From: Lottia gigantea
Lineage: Eukaryota; Mollusca; Gastropoda; Lottiidae
Direction: 5' to 3'
Assembly: GCF_000327385.1 (NCBI RefSeq)
Contig: NW_008709220.1
Span: 108,941 to 172,940 of the forward strand
DNA length: 64,000 nucleotides
Part shown: one piece after another, positions 1 to 12,312 of the stretch
Position numbering within the stretch: the stretch's first letter is position 1
How the letters are laid out: each line of letters opens with the position of its first letter
Notes under the pieces: model-generated
Told to the model about the DNA's origin: nothing
What the model saw: only the letters and a program-made list of their open reading frames with translations
Databases searched by the model: none
Translations under genes and position numbers: made by a program

Positions 1-727
1 TGCATACAGCACGGCGTTAGCCACAGTGGCGAAATTTGCCCGAATTTCTAACCTAGTTATGAGAGTCATGCCCGACTGCGACTCCGCCACTGGTTAGTCA
101 TTAAAGAAAAAGAAAAGAAAGAATAAAATTTCTCTATATTTTCTTCTGCAGTTTCAAGTAAACTTTAATTAACATTACAATTACATTATCATCTTAATGG
201 TTCTAATTAAATCATCAACTTTGTCAGATTATCAAATTGATTGGCTGGTCAGATTTGAGCTGTCAGTCACTGCCAATTAAAACTGACCGATTCCATTCGT
301 GTCTATTCAAGTAGCTGTATAATGTAAATCAAGATTCTGTAAATGGTTTTAATTGCACCTTGACCTAATCATTAAGCCGAAAGCCAGAAAGGTGTGTGGT
401 TTAAGCAAAAATCATCGACTTAATTCCTGGGCTCTAGCTCATCGCATGGTATTATCGAATCAGAAAGTAATTCTTGCCAGCTATACGCTAGCAACGCGGA
501 TGGTTCAACCAAGACGTATCGACTTAGTCTATGGAATGTTGAAGATTATATGACATTGTCGAATCAGAAGGTAATTCTTGCTAGCTAAAAGCCAGCAGAG
601 TAAGTGGTACTTAGTTCATGGACATTGTCTGTCTTCTTTGTCAAGAATGTAGAATAAATAAATAAATTCACAATCTTAAATGGCAAAGTCTACCAATTTA
701 CATTTATAAGAAAGAACCACAGGGATA
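1..727. other. Non-coding stretch, no gene seen
   Basis: AT-rich sequence with no convincing reading frame. The only structure noticed is a diverged direct duplication of about 32 bp (451-483 and 556-588, both containing CGAATCAGAA and TAATTCTTGC). Confidence 0.5.
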
Positions 728-862
728 AGTTAGAAAATAAGTTGGAAATCGAAAAAGAGCAGGCTAATGCTGATGTCCTGGAAAAATGTCCCATATCGCA
801 CCCTGCATGACGTTGCTCGTCTTCATTAGCCTACCCGGTGCAGAAAACTCCATTTATTTTAT
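728..862 (-). repeat. SINE-like repeat family A, fragment
   Basis: On the minus strand this matches the copies at 6130-6248, 19827-19980 and 33297-33606. Shared words are GGGCTAATGAAGACG, GCCATGCAGGGTGC and a stretch close to CTCTTTTTCGATTTCCAAC. The fragment lacks the tRNA-like B-box part seen in the 33.3 kb copy. Confidence 0.7.
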
Positions 863-1496
863 TCTATTCTAAGTATAACAATATAGGTTCACGAAGATCC
901 AGCTACCAGCTGACATTGATTTCTCTCGGATTCGTACCCAGCTCGATTTTAACGTACCTGAAAATCTTACAATCAATTTTTAAGTATGATATTTCTCAGT
1001 GTAAAATGGCACACTACGACAAATTTGTAAAAGTGAAAAGGGGCCCAGATGTTACGAGACATGATAATCAGCCTTTAATTAGATTATAAATAGATTTAGA
1101 CTCGATTAGTAAGAAAAAAAGAAGGCAAGAGTTGGCGCCGACACTGATATTAACGATTCAAAAATATACATGTATGAATAAAAAAAAACTCAAATAGCAT
1201 AATGACACATGTTAACTGTCTGAAAGAGATGAGGTGTTATCTGAATACCTGAATAAACGTTTAACTATGTGGAGTCTCTGAAAGCGATATAAACAAAGAG
1301 ATGTCAAGCTAACAAACATTATAAGTTATGTATATTGTTTGTCAATAAAAGTTCTGGCCTCTTTGAAAGGATTCCAGAAAAAATCCTTCAAAAATAACCC
1401 TGAAAAAGATGATATGCTATCTTTCTATCAACAGACAAGAGTACAACAATGGAACACTCTCTAGAATATCGAATATCAGAGTTAGGTGCTGCAAGG
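863..1496. other. Non-coding stretch, no gene seen
   Basis: An 83-codon frame (838-1089) begins inside the SINE-like fragment and has no recognisable protein character. Nothing else stands out. Confidence 0.5.
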
Positions 1497-1860
1497 TGTT
1501 TCTATACAGAGAGTAAAGTGATGTCTGGTATATAAATAGGGTAAGGTGATGTTTATAAACGGAGTAAGGTGATGCACAGGGTTTCTATTAACAGTACGTT
1601 GATGCCTTATATTTCTATAAACATAGCCATGTGATGTCTGGTGTTTCTATTAACAGCACGGCGATGACTTATATTTCTATAAACAGGTGATGTCTGGTGT
1701 TTATATTAACAGCACGGCGATGACTTATATATCTATAAATATAGCCAGGTGATGTATGGTGCTTATATTAACAGCACGGCTATGACTTATATTTCTATGA
1801 AAAAGCCAGGTGATGTCTGGTGTTTATATTAACAGATCTCGGTGATATCTGGCGTTTCTA
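1497..1860. repeat. Degenerate minisatellite, about 60 bp unit
   Basis: Imperfect tandem units carry the words GTGATGTCTGGTGTTT, ATTAACAGCACGGCGATG and CTTATATTTCTATAAAC. About six units are present. They differ by small indels, which suggests an old array. Confidence 0.8.
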
Positions 1861-2163
1861 TACAGTATTTGAACATCCTATGGAGTCTATCTCATATGAA
1901 GTACATCAGCTGAACATCTTTAACCTCGATTAACCTATTAATCCATCATTTATCAGTATGAGAATTTGATTGGTGAAATTAAGAAATAACTATGTATTCA
2001 GCCAATCATAATACAGGAATCTAGATCCGGAATGATCAGAAAAAATAGGATATTAACAATATGTATTAAAGATTGATTCTGTCAGACGAGATTGATTATA
2101 GCTTATCTTCTAGTTTCGTTCATACTGTCCAAGGTCATTTGAGAAGATGATGAAAGTAAAAGT

Positions 2164-2408
2164 CATCTTCACAATGTCAAGCTTTTACGAACTTCGTCTA
2201 ATACCTAGAATGAAATAGCCACCTTTGTTATACCACTGAATGCATCGATTGGATTGGATTGTTCGCCAGCGAATACAACCAATCAGAGCCATCGACAGAA
2301 AGACTTCTAAATAAACGCTGTATTTACGGACTTCCGTGATACTAGAAAGGTGACTATTGTAGTCAAGGTATAAGACGAAGTTAGTAATAACTTGACATTG
2401 TAAAGATG
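2164..2408. mobile_element. Foldback MITE family B, short copy
   Basis: The left end CATCTTCACAATGTCAAG is the inverted partner of the right end CTTGACATTGTAAAGATG, with roughly 40 bp of imperfect inverted similarity. Inside is the family-B signature CCAATCAGAG plus CGACAGAAAGAC. Related copies lie at 11443-11638, 14936-15181, 31131-31452, 35185-35778 and 49300-49436. No transposase is present, so it is non-autonomous. Confidence 0.8.
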
Positions 2409-3352
2409 GATGAACAATATAATAGTTTTTATAAACCTTTACCATAATTGTCTTTTTCTTCAATGGATTTTTATATGAAAACCTATTTATGTTTTTTATT
2501 CACAATGATCAAAACTATCAGATAATTAAAGTTAATGAAAGGGGAAAACGGTTCTTTTTCAAAAGCATCACAAATTGAAAATCGACAAACAATGCAATAT
2601 AAATGTTTTGATAAAGCTATGCTATATTCTCTATATAATATAAAAACAATTTCAATGAACTTTTAAATGAATTATTATCTCTTGTTTTTATTCATAATGT
2701 TGAAAAATGAAAACTAACAGATAATAATGTATTTCGATAGGAATAGAGAGTTTCTATGAAAACAGCTGATGAATGTCGTATTTGTGGTAATTGTTATCTA
2801 TTTACTGTCAACTCAGAACTAAATTATAGCTCGTCTTCCGTGTTGCCGATAAACAATCCTCATAAAGACAGTTTTATTGGATACAAGGCACAAATCATAT
2901 CCAATAATCTAATAGAGATTGTTTTTTTTGTATGTTTTAGTTTATAGTCTGAATGGAAGCTGATTTTTTTTAATAATCTTTTTTATACTCGACCACTTGA
3001 ACAAATCCTTATATAATAATGAATTATTCATTTGGAAATCTTTTATTCCTATTGTAAACATAACCTAAAATCCCAACTTTATCAAACTTATTTTGTCTGA
3101 TTTTTTTTTTATTTTAACGATATACTTTTATAATAATTGAATTTAAATCTGACCTAAAATCTCATATTTTCTGATTTTTTTAAAAAATATTTTTAATGGC
3201 GTGGTATTATTAGTTCATCTTCTTTTCCAATATTTTAACGATGTACTTTAATTAGAATTTATTTAAATCTGATCTCACGAGGAATGTAAACCACAAAACA
3301 TTTTATATTGTGTGTTGAAGTGATTAGGGTAGTATTAGAATGTTGTTTGTCA
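2409..3352. other. AT-rich non-coding stretch
   Basis: Very AT-rich with many T runs. A 63-codon plus frame at 2756-2947 has no recognisable features and is not called as a gene. Confidence 0.5.
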
Positions 3353-3471
3353 GTCCGAAACATCTGCCCCTATTTCAGCCTCTGAAAGCTATTGTGAAGG
3401 TTGTCAGTGGAAGTAGGCCGATGACTGTCAAAATAGCTATCAGAGGCTGAAATAGAGGTAGATATTTCGGA
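3353..3471. mobile_element. Short palindromic element
   Basis: The left arm (3353-3393, starting GTCCGAAACATCTGCC) pairs with the right arm (3430-3471, ending GATATTTCGGAT) over about 40 bp with a few mismatches, leaving a loop of about 36 bp. The arm word TATTTCAGCCTCTGA resembles the ends of the element at 25954-26421, so the two probably belong to one family. Confidence 0.7.
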
Positions 3472-5127
3472 TTAGTTGTTCGTCAGTTACTATTTTTTAA
3501 TACAGCTTTCGAATCGAATGTATTTCTTTTTTCTTCCTCTTTCTCATCAGCATGGGGCTAATTTCTCGGTGGTAGTATTCAAATATTAGGACATATAGTT
3601 ATCTTATTGGTTAAAATATAATTTAATTAATTTCATTGTCGTTACTTCGTGCCATATAGAAATTTTTAGAAAAAATGCGAATTTCATAATCTGTTACTTA
3701 AAGATGGGTTCCCTTTTTTTCAGTGATGAAAATATACATGCAAATACTTATATGAATAGGAAGTAGAGTTGTTCTAATGACTTGGGAAAATACCAGTTTG
3801 TCTCTTATGTCATAATTAATTCTTAATTAGCTAAATGAGAAGAGAAATACCAACAGAATTCCCATGAGTGACCGATCAAGAAAGGTCCAAAAGTCTTTTT
3901 GTTTTATCCAGACTGTACATACAGGGACATTTATGGTTGGTTAAAACTCTTTATTATATTCAATAAGAACATAATGATATGATTAAGAATACATGATAAT
4001 TCATTAGAAACACCAATTAATCAAAAGTGTTTAAAAAGTTTTTATAAATTCTATGAGAAAGAAAACTATAAACATGAAAGCAAGCTTAAAGGCAGAAGAT
4101 GAAAATTAAAAACAATTTCCAAAAGATACCCACAGGAAATGAATGCAACATAAACTGATTGTTAATGAAAATCAATCCCCAGTGTAATTCTGTCAGGCCT
4201 CGAGATGTATCTTAGCTTTTAAGCAGATTGAAATTCATTACGAAATATGAATGTTATGAGAAAAACAATTGATTATTTTTCTTATAAAAAAGGTCTGATT
4301 TAAAACCGCAAATAAATAAAAGCAAACAAGTGCAAATAAAAGCAATGGCGACACCGAACAAAACACTGATATTGTGATGTTCATTATTAATCAAAACAGG
4401 TTATATCAAAATGAAAAGAAAATCAAGTAAAATTTTTATCATTTTATCACCTAACCATCTTAAAACAAGAATCCGTATGAAATACACACAGTTTAACAGT
4501 CCTATGGTACAACAAGAATTCAAGAGAGAATGGTATGTCCTGACAAAATTTCCGTCATTATATGCCATTGCATGTTTTCAATCTTTTACGAAGGTGTTGA
4601 CAAGTAGGAAATAAACCCACAGTTTATTTGAGTGGAATACATGGAGGCTTATTTCATTTGAAAATGTAAACGTAAACATGTCGTCTTCGCAGACGTCCTT
4701 GTCCGCTCTTTCGTCCGTCAACATTTCTTGTAAACACGACAAAAGTTAAAAGTTTCTTATGATTTTGATATATGACAAGATAAGATAACTCCTACTACAA
4801 ATTAAATTGGAATAATTTGAAATATGTTATTAGATCTACAAAATAGCCTTAAGGAATTAAGAAACCTTGGATTTTGAGCTAATCGGTCTTCCGTAATTAA
4901 AATGAATTAAAATTATGGTAAGTTAAAAGGAGATTTGTAATAAACAGAGGAAAGATGAGAGTTTGAGGTCCAATATAAGTCGATAGAAGGATCAGGCATT
5001 ACTTAAGATTCTTGTGATTTTTATCTTTGACTGTCTGAAACGCGTTTTAGCTACACGTGACTATTTGCTGCAAATGATACCCGAAAACGTGTTTTAAAAA
5101 ATAACGATTTTGTTATTGTTTAAAGAT
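3472..5127. other. Non-coding stretch, no gene seen
   Basis: AT-rich, with a 67-codon plus frame at 4411-4614 that shows no domain and no bias distinguishing it from background. No repeat family was recognised. Confidence 0.5.
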
Positions 5128-5370
5128 GCCTCGACAATTAGAAATGGAGAGCAGTTTTATGCCACTGTCCTGTCAAAATTGCCCTCATTACACCCTGCAT
5201 GGTTTTATCCGTCTTCATTCGCTCATGGTACAGAAAAGTAGGACGTTAAATTCCATATTTCATTTTATTTGATTTCGTCTATGAAAATTTTCAAAGGCGC
5301 ATTGCATTGAATGAGATGGTGTGATTTAAGAGAGAGAAATCAGAAATTGAACGGTTCTTCATTAGCCCAA
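5128..5370 (-). repeat. SINE-like repeat family A, longer diverged copy
   Basis: Contains the minus-oriented family-A words (CCCTCATTACACCCTGCATG, CCGTCTTCATT) and continues into a segment also found at 20455-20560 (GATTTCGTCTATGAAAATTT, GCATTGAATGAGATGG). The shared extension shows that the two copies descend from one longer repeat. Confidence 0.6.
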
Positions 5371-5824
5371 TTAGGCACAGAAAAGTAGAATAACAGCTTC
5401 TGGACTCGTATTCTAGAAACGATCTTAGTTCTAGGATATAAATAAAACGGTGCTAGATGTTGAGACTATAGGATATCCTAGCCATAAGATAGTTATGAGA
5501 ATATGTTTAGAATAGTTTGGAGGGGTAGTTTTGTATTGAACTGATTTATCTTATAATATAAATGTTACTGTTGTCTTCTAGATTTATCTATTTCAATATT
5601 CATTGAATAAACAGCCATATTGATCCAATCTTATTTACCTTGAAGTAAATGATACTGACTGTTTACCATCTCTCAAAGCCCACTGCTGAGTTGAATGAGT
5701 CGAATTACAGACCACTTTTCCAAGATTAAGAACATTAGCGCCACTTGTAAACCCCACAGGTGAAAGAAATCAGCTTAGAACTTAGAACGTCTGATCATTT
5801 AAAATCCAATTCATAGAAATGATA

Positions 5825-6085
5825 TTAGTATTACGTCCTACTTTTCTCAAGTGGTTTTCAACTGTCGAGGAATGCTTTAGGTTCACAGCTCATGACACAC
5901 ACGGGGCCTCGGGTAGCGCAATAATAATAATAATGACGATATTTATATTGCGCAGCAATTAAATCCTCGTGGAATTTCTCAAGGTGCATGGACCTCAATG
6001 TATTGTCCCATCCGAACGACTAGGCAATTATGTTATGTAAGCCCCTTGCTGGCAGCGGAAACCGTGATTAAAAATATTATGTCGA
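5825..6085 (+). repeat. SINE-like repeat family A, interrupted copy
   Basis: The order of words (TACGTCCTACTTTTCT, CAACTGTCGAG, GGGGCCTCGG, CCATCCGAACGACTAG, GTAAGCCCCTTGCTGGCAGC) matches the full copy at 33297-33606. A segment of about 90 bp starting with an AAT microsatellite (around 5920-5990) interrupts it. Confidence 0.6.
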
Positions 6086-6129
6086 CCTGTGCCATAAAGA
6101 TTACAAGAAAGCGTGGCAGCCTATACCTG

Positions 6130-6248
6130 AAATGAAATGAATGGAGTTTTACGTACTAATTTTCTGCTTCTTGTGGGCTAATGAAGACGGGCAAGGCTAT
6201 ACAGGGTGCAATGAGGGACATTTTGCCAGGACAGTGGCATTAACCTAA
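6130..6248 (+). repeat. SINE-like repeat family A, tail part
   Basis: GAAATGAAATGAATGGAGTT, GGGCTAATGAAGACGGGCAA and TTTTGCCAGGACAGTGGC match the 5' part of the copies at 19827 and 33297. It sits only 45 bp from the previous family-A copy. Confidence 0.75.
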
Positions 6249-7734
6249 GAGAAAACAAGAAAACCTTCCAGAAAGCCATGAAGAAAGCTGACTTTTGATC
6301 ATTGGCCGAAACGTGATAAAAGCCTCGTCGAAAATCTCGCACTTCTATATTAAGGAAATATGATTAGACCACTTGGAAGTGACTGACACATTTCCTGAGT
6401 TTCAAATTCACCCAAGGGAGAATATACTAGCCATGCTTTATCACTTAAAATTGATTACCACACAAACCACTAGAACACTCCAGACTATGGTTGTGGCGTC
6501 ATTTCGTCACTTCCTGGTAACAACGTGTGATAATGGCCTTACAATGTAATAACGTAGTGTTTTAATCAGGTAGTCTAAACCATCTGGGATAAACTTGGGT
6601 AGTATTATTTAATTATAATAAAGATCACTTAGGGGGTGTTCAGTGGCCCAGACAATTGGGGTACAAAGTACAAAAGGGGTGGGGGCATTTGCCCCTCTAG
6701 AAAAATGGTACCGGTATGCAACCCCATTTGTAGCCTACCAAACAAGCTGAAATTAATTTTCACCTAAGAGCTTGTACATGTCCATCAACAGTCGGAAATC
6801 CGGGCCAGCCGATGCATTAACATTGATTATAAAACTCCATATCATATCTATGTTGAAGGTCGATGTTTAAAGCCTTACCTACTGTGATTGGCCAACACCT
6901 TGTAAATGAAAAGAATCTGATATAATGGAATTTGACAGTTTATATCTAGTGGAATGTAGTGTTTACTGGAATAATTAAGTCTAATAGCTATCACTTCAAC
7001 ATCAAAAGAAATAGTTTTCATGTAACTTCTCGAGTAAATATTTCGCTATTATGTTAATAGCTTCCTTCCATATCTTGATATTAAGACATAACTTCCATCT
7101 GTATAAGACGGTGTTTGTTCATTCTAAAATCCATTCATGGCAGTTTACTGTCCGACCACAATATTCGCTCAGTTTTCATTTTGCCAATGATTTTTATACG
7201 TAGACCAACTGGGAGTTTTGGATCGTTATTGGAATGAAGAAAATGCCAACCATGAAAAAAAAATACGTTTTAAAGACAGAAAATTCTCGGTCTTGGGGAA
7301 TTTTTGGAATTGAAATGTGTTTTATTTCAAACGCAAAATCATCAATAGTAGATAGTTTAAGCCATTTTAGAATGTCCATGACATTTTGATACAGATCGAT
7401 CGCCATTTCCTCATTTTAGACACGTCATTGTGATAAGCCCCATTTTGACAACAGATGTCACATCTACTCACTTTCTGTTTAATAGAAAGATGCAGACGTT
7501 GAGTGGGCAGATGAATCTGTTATGGGAACTTTTCCTGTCCAAACGTATTACATTTTGATTTATTCTGTATATTTAACTAAATTAACGTCTGAAAGCCAAG
7601 AATTTTCTATAATGCCTCTGACTTGAATTTATGCCATTGACCCCGAAAACAGGAAACGTGGCAAGAAGATTAATCAAGTTATCTCCTCATAGATTCACTC
7701 TCAAGTGATATGCAAATATGGTTTATTTAATCAT
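6249..7734. other. Non-coding stretch, no gene seen
   Basis: No supported reading frame. A 70-codon minus frame (7194-7406) has no recognisable character. A more G-rich patch lies at 6635-6720. Confidence 0.5.
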
Positions 7735-7965
7735 GTGTCGGCTGTTAACGAGGTGGAGTTTTCCCGCCATTATAAAATACTGTCGTGTTTAATTCAACCT
7801 TTTATAGATCAGTAACAATAAATCATCTGATAATGGCCCCGAGATTTCTCAGTGACGGACAATAAGTCTGGGTAATTTGTCTCGTTATTACGGATTAGAT
7901 ATAGATTATAAACATTAGTTATTACCAGTAATGTCCTTTGATTCCAAACTTTGCATATTGACACT
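7735..7965 (+). repeat. Dispersed repeat F, plus copy
   Basis: About 230 bp present again in inverted orientation at 24090-24310, with long shared words (GAGGTGGAGTTTTCCCGCCA, CTGATAATGGCC, GAGATTTCTCAGTGACGGAC). By eye identity is about 90 percent. No terminal repeats or coding signal are visible. Confidence 0.75.
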
Positions 7966-9194
7966 AAGAGTTTCAAAATTTACAAATTTAGGATTTTATA
8001 TGTCAATGTTGTATCGTGAATATTGCATTTTCGAATGATTCGTGTATTTTATTTGTTGAGACTATATACATAGTCTATGTCGATAAGAGAGAATCGTATA
8101 CACAAAATCTGGCGTGTGAACATATACATGTACTTTGGAAATAGGCTTAAATTGCCACCAAAGACACTCGACAATAAATTGCTCCCAACCATTCGACAAC
8201 TCTTTTATATTGTTTGATTTGCATTTAGTGATTGACACGAAATTGAATATAAGTCTTTATGGACAACAATCACTTTATTTCTTAAACACGACGTTTCGAC
8301 AAGATTCCATTGGTTGTTATTAAGTGTACAAAGTATAACAAAAGAACCATAGAGACATAGCATAAATATATACAGACATGTAACAACTCTTTTTATAATC
8401 AACGGAAATGTCCAGTTGTTGGATTGGTCATCGAATTTTGATTGGTCAACTAATTTGGAGCACCAATTCGATTGGACATATAATTGCAGCCTTCCTAAGT
8501 TTGAATACTCAAATAACTTAAGGCTTTTATATTGGTTAGTCATTTGACACTAGTCTTCAGATTTGATTGATCACCTAGATATTCAATTAACTATAGTGGC
8601 AACTGATATAACAGATCGCTTACCACATCTTGATCTTTTGATAAAGACAAATGAAAAGGTTTTCTAGACCGCTGTCAACCAAAATTACAAATCACAGTTT
8701 ATCTAGAATTTGAATATGAATTGTTTCAAAAAAAAATTAAAAGTTATAATATGTAATATTTGTAACATAGAAAATTAGGACGTAAAACTCTTTCCTTTCA
8801 TTTCACTTCATTTCATTTCTTTTCTTACATAATTATATTTTTACTCCAGGTTCCTAGAATACACATTGTTTCAACAAATTACTCTTGTAGCGCTTTTTGC
8901 CAATCAATAATTCATATTTTCAATGCATCATTACACATATAGTCTCAAATTGTACAGAACGTTTGAGCAGATTACAGTGTAACCAGCGGGCTTTTTTTAT
9001 AATCTACCAGATGATCAAAACACATTTGAAACTTAAGACAAATTGCACTTAAACCTTTCAGTAGATTACAGTATAACCATCGGGTGATTTTATAATCAGA
9101 TGCAATTCATAAAACCGTGTAAAATGATATTCTTAATCATAATGCGTACAAATCAGTGAATATCGCTAGCTTAGGTAATATTATCACAAAGAAC
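7966..9194. other. Non-coding stretch with repeat scraps
   Basis: The stretch 8258-8310 (CTTTATGGACAACAATCAC, ACACGACGTTTCGACAAG) resembles the arms of the hairpin at 15906-15986. A 112-codon minus frame at 8205-8543 overlaps this scrap and has no recognisable domain. Confidence 0.45.
8770..8826 (-). repeat. SINE-like repeat family A, terminal scrap
   Basis: The text AATTAGGACGTAAAACTC followed by a CATTT/CATTTC run is the reverse complement of the GAAATGAAATGGAGTTTTAC end of family A. Confidence 0.5.
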
Positions 9195-9450
9195 TTTAAA
9201 GGGACTGATTCGTCGTTTTGGGGGGAAGATTTGGGTCTTGAATATATGTAAATAGAGTTCAAACGTACTAAACCTGCACAAATGTCGACGGTGAGTAGTG
9301 AACACATTTGTTATTTAGCTAAGCTAATAAAATCCTGTTTCTGAGACTGAGGTAACATGTTTTGTTTGAGGTATTTTTGAAGGAATTATGCGATTTTCGT
9401 ACATTTCTAGTACCTTTCAATGCCCGAATATGGTGAATCTATCCCTTTAA
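9195..9450 (+). mobile_element. TTAA-type MITE family C, internally shortened
   Basis: Begins TTTAAAGGGACTGATTCG and ends ATCCCTTTAA. Internal words (GATTTGGGTCTTGAATATA, CGATTTTCGTACATTTCTAG) recur at 10206-10562, 20940-21292, 29909-30219 and 32175-32500. The TTAA at each outer edge fits piggyBac-like target choice. Confidence 0.7.
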
Positions 9451-9737
9451 GTATTATTAACACCAAGACCTTTGACACAAATCCAGATAACTTCAGAATC
9501 AGTAAACCCAACGGTGATGCATGTTCAATCCGGAAAACAACCTCTAGCAACTCACTGAATCAAAACATATTGTGTTCCATCAGAACTAATTACAACAATA
9601 ATCTGTTTATATCGCTTCATTGTCATAATACAACCTTGAGTTGTCCCCCTTGGCAAAATAATATACCCTGCAAATTGGATTCAAAATCTTATCATTCATT
9701 TACATTTTCATGTGATTTTGCTATGAAATTGGATTAG

Positions 9738-10090
9738 GACAATTGTACGAGGGTGGGCTGAAATGTTTTAAGCCTAAGTAAGATATCTTAATCGGATCGA
9801 AACAAATTTTTGCCACAAACAAATACAATCATTTAAAGAATAATAAATATAAAACTGTCATTATATATTATTGTAACTATACCAGACCATCTTGTAAACA
9901 TACCCACTGAAATCATCAGAAATGGACAAAACTGGGTATGTGATATTCATCCAGTAAAGAAAGGACTACTCCAACACAGATACATGCTGATAATGCCAAC
10001 AGTAAAACAAACTCAAACAAATGGAAACATCAACAAGTGGCGGCGAAGTCGAAGCAAAGAACAACAATAGAGTGAAATTGAGTGTTTTAG
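9738..10090 (+). pseudogene. Decayed mariner-type transposon 5' end
   Basis: The opening TACGAGGGTGGGCTGAAATG is the kind of terminal sequence seen in Tc1/mariner elements. About 180 bp further on, ATGGACAAAACTGGGTATG and a downstream frame reading KGLLQHRYMLIMPTVKQT resemble the N-terminal helix-turn-helix part of a mariner transposase (family pattern of the type GLTPTQIHADML). The frame shifts and stops early, and no DDE catalytic core follows, so only the 5' end remains. Assignment rests on memory of the family pattern and could be wrong. Confidence 0.4.
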
Positions 10091-10205
10091 AGTTCACATT
10101 AGTCTGAAACTTGCCGACTGATAGTTACTAGTACCGGAAGGATGAATATGGCTTGTCTCTATTTGTAACATCTAACATGCAATACGTGTACTTATTTTAA
10201 AGTAA

Positions 10206-10562
10206 AAGAGTCGCCACCCGTTTGACTAATCGTACCTTAGCCTCAGAAACGGAAAATGTTTTCTAGCTAAGCTTATCAGTAATAGTGTTCAGAGCTCAAC
10301 GCCGTAATTTCAGCTTTCAATTCCATGCGTGTGCAGTATTGAAGAGAATTGAGCCTTCAAATCCGTGTGTGTAGAATTATCCTCGTTTGACTCGTCTTTT
10401 CCTGAGGCTCTGTCACATATAGAAAAGACATACATAGAAATAGTGCAAAAAAACAGTTCAATGTATTTGTGAATGATTTAAGCGACATTCGTACATTTCT
10501 AGTACATCTGAAACTAATTACATACATTCAAGACCCGAAAATGGCGAACCATGGTCTTTAAA
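10206..10562 (-). mobile_element. TTAA-type MITE family C, near full length
   Basis: About 357 bp with the words CTTAGCCTCAGAAACGG, CTAGCTAAGCTTATCAG, CGACATTCGTACATTTCTAG and CATTCAAGACCCGAAAATGG, and a right edge of TCTTTAA. It lies about 750 bp from the 9.2 kb copy. Confidence 0.7.
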
Positions 10563-11442
10563 CCTCCAAGTGTGGTAGAATTAACATTAGAAGGTCCCCA
10601 AAGAGTAAAGTACATACAGACTTTTAGAATCCAACTGGACCCACTGTCATAATGAAGAAAGATGACTTAATCAAGGCTATCAGAAATTCTAACACCAGTC
10701 GAGAATAAAACCCAAGTTCGACCAAGCACATGGCATTAAATTCTAAATCTCTAATTTAAAGCCCGTACTTGAAAGACTGTCCGTCTATAGCCAATAAGAT
10801 ACTACTGAAATCTCAGTGAAGCCAACGTATGTCAAATTAATTTGTTGAAAATGAAAATATTCTAATTTAATGTCTGGCGGTCCGGAAGGAAACGGGATCG
10901 TTTTCAAATCAAAATCCTTTGTATGTTCTAATTATATTTATTTCTACGGAAGTCGACTTGTCTTTTATTTGATGTTTAGTGGAAGACTGATTGTTAAATT
11001 GAGACTAAGTAATGAAATAGACTTTATACAATTTGTCAGAAAATGTTATTAAGGATCTCTTCAATATGGCTAGACTGACCAAATAAAGTATATATTCACC
11101 TTGACGTTAGCTAACCATCCCATAACGCTACTAGTAGAATACTTGATTGCAATTATAGCCCAGACAGCAATTCCACCACTAAAAGTCTTATTCATATGCT
11201 AAAGCAGGGATTTTCAACATTTTCTTTTTATTACCCCTTTCAGGACCATGCTCCTTACACTGTCCCCTTCCAATTATAAATCTTACTTTGTCATGATCTT
11301 CTTTCATATTTTCCTTGCAACCTTTTTGATGTTGGAGCATATTACTTGACTAAATAGAGAAACTTAAATTATAATTGTCTACGAATGATATGTTAGGATT
11401 GAGAGTGCCTCTTGATCCCTCCAAAACTTTTAAAATTACCCC
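10563..11442. other. Non-coding stretch, no gene seen
   Basis: AT-rich with one 60-codon frame (10870-11052) lacking any recognisable feature. Confidence 0.5.
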
Positions 11443-11638
11443 TCTATGGACAGCCAATTCTCGACAGAAAGTCTGTGAACGAAATAATGTTTAAATGCTT
11501 TATTGTTTGTCGAGGGCTCCGACTGGCTGTACTTGCTGGCGTACACTCCAATCACATCGCTTCTCTCCTTGATGCACGAAATATGTTGCAGTCAAGGTAT
11601 GAGATAAAGTTTGCAATAGCTTGACATTGAGAAGATGC
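11443..11638. mobile_element. Foldback MITE family B, left-truncated
   Basis: Contains CGACAGAAAGTCTGTGAACG, TGTCGAGGGCTCCGACTGGC and the right end GCTTGACATTGAGAAGATG. The left terminal repeat is missing. A 70-codon frame across it (11412-11624) is a by-product of the repeat. Confidence 0.75.
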
Positions 11639-12312
11639 TCCTAATCGTGATGATGATGGTTAAATGTAAGTATTCTCTAAGGAATCGTCAACTGAAATAT
11701 TAATTTCAGTTTTAGTTTTCCCATTAAATATGAAAGATGGTCTTGTTGTTGATTTGTTATTTGGCGTGTGATATCTCAGAATCTCAGATATCTAAGACGT
11801 GAAAGGGAAGTTATTTGAAAAATCTTTCTTCTGTCTAAAGAATGAATAATTTCAGAAAAGTCACGAGGTAAAAAAAACACATTCATTATTCCCTGTCGAC
11901 ACAACGCCTAACTACAGACTACTGAATTTTCCCCAAGACGTATTTAATAAAAATTTCACGAGAGAACGTCAGCATCAATTTATCACTCAAACGTAATGTT
12001 TCAAAGGTTATAAATCGGGTTCGAAAAAGCAATATGACCATGTAGCTTAGGTCAAATAACACGTATACGTATTCATGTGTCACGTGAACAAAACAACATG
12101 AAACCCTTTGAAGTTAATTGTATTCATGTTTTTAGTTTTTGTTTTATAAAAAACATAACTTTGATCAAAAAATTCAATTTAGTTAACATTTTTGAAACGC
12201 CAAGGGACAAATTATCCTCGAAGTCAAAGCAATCACTTCCTGTTTAGGAATTCAAAGAAAATATATGTTTATTGATAGTTGTTTGATAGATAGAATCTTT
12301 CACTCCTGTTAA
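11639..12312. other. Non-coding stretch, no gene seen
   Basis: AT-rich, with no supported frame or repeat recognised. Confidence 0.5.

Noticed and set aside
8205-8543. 112-codon minus frame
   Set aside because: Partly repeat-derived, no recognisable domain, and composition is like background.
11412-11624. 70-codon plus frame
   Set aside because: Overlaps a truncated family-B foldback MITE.
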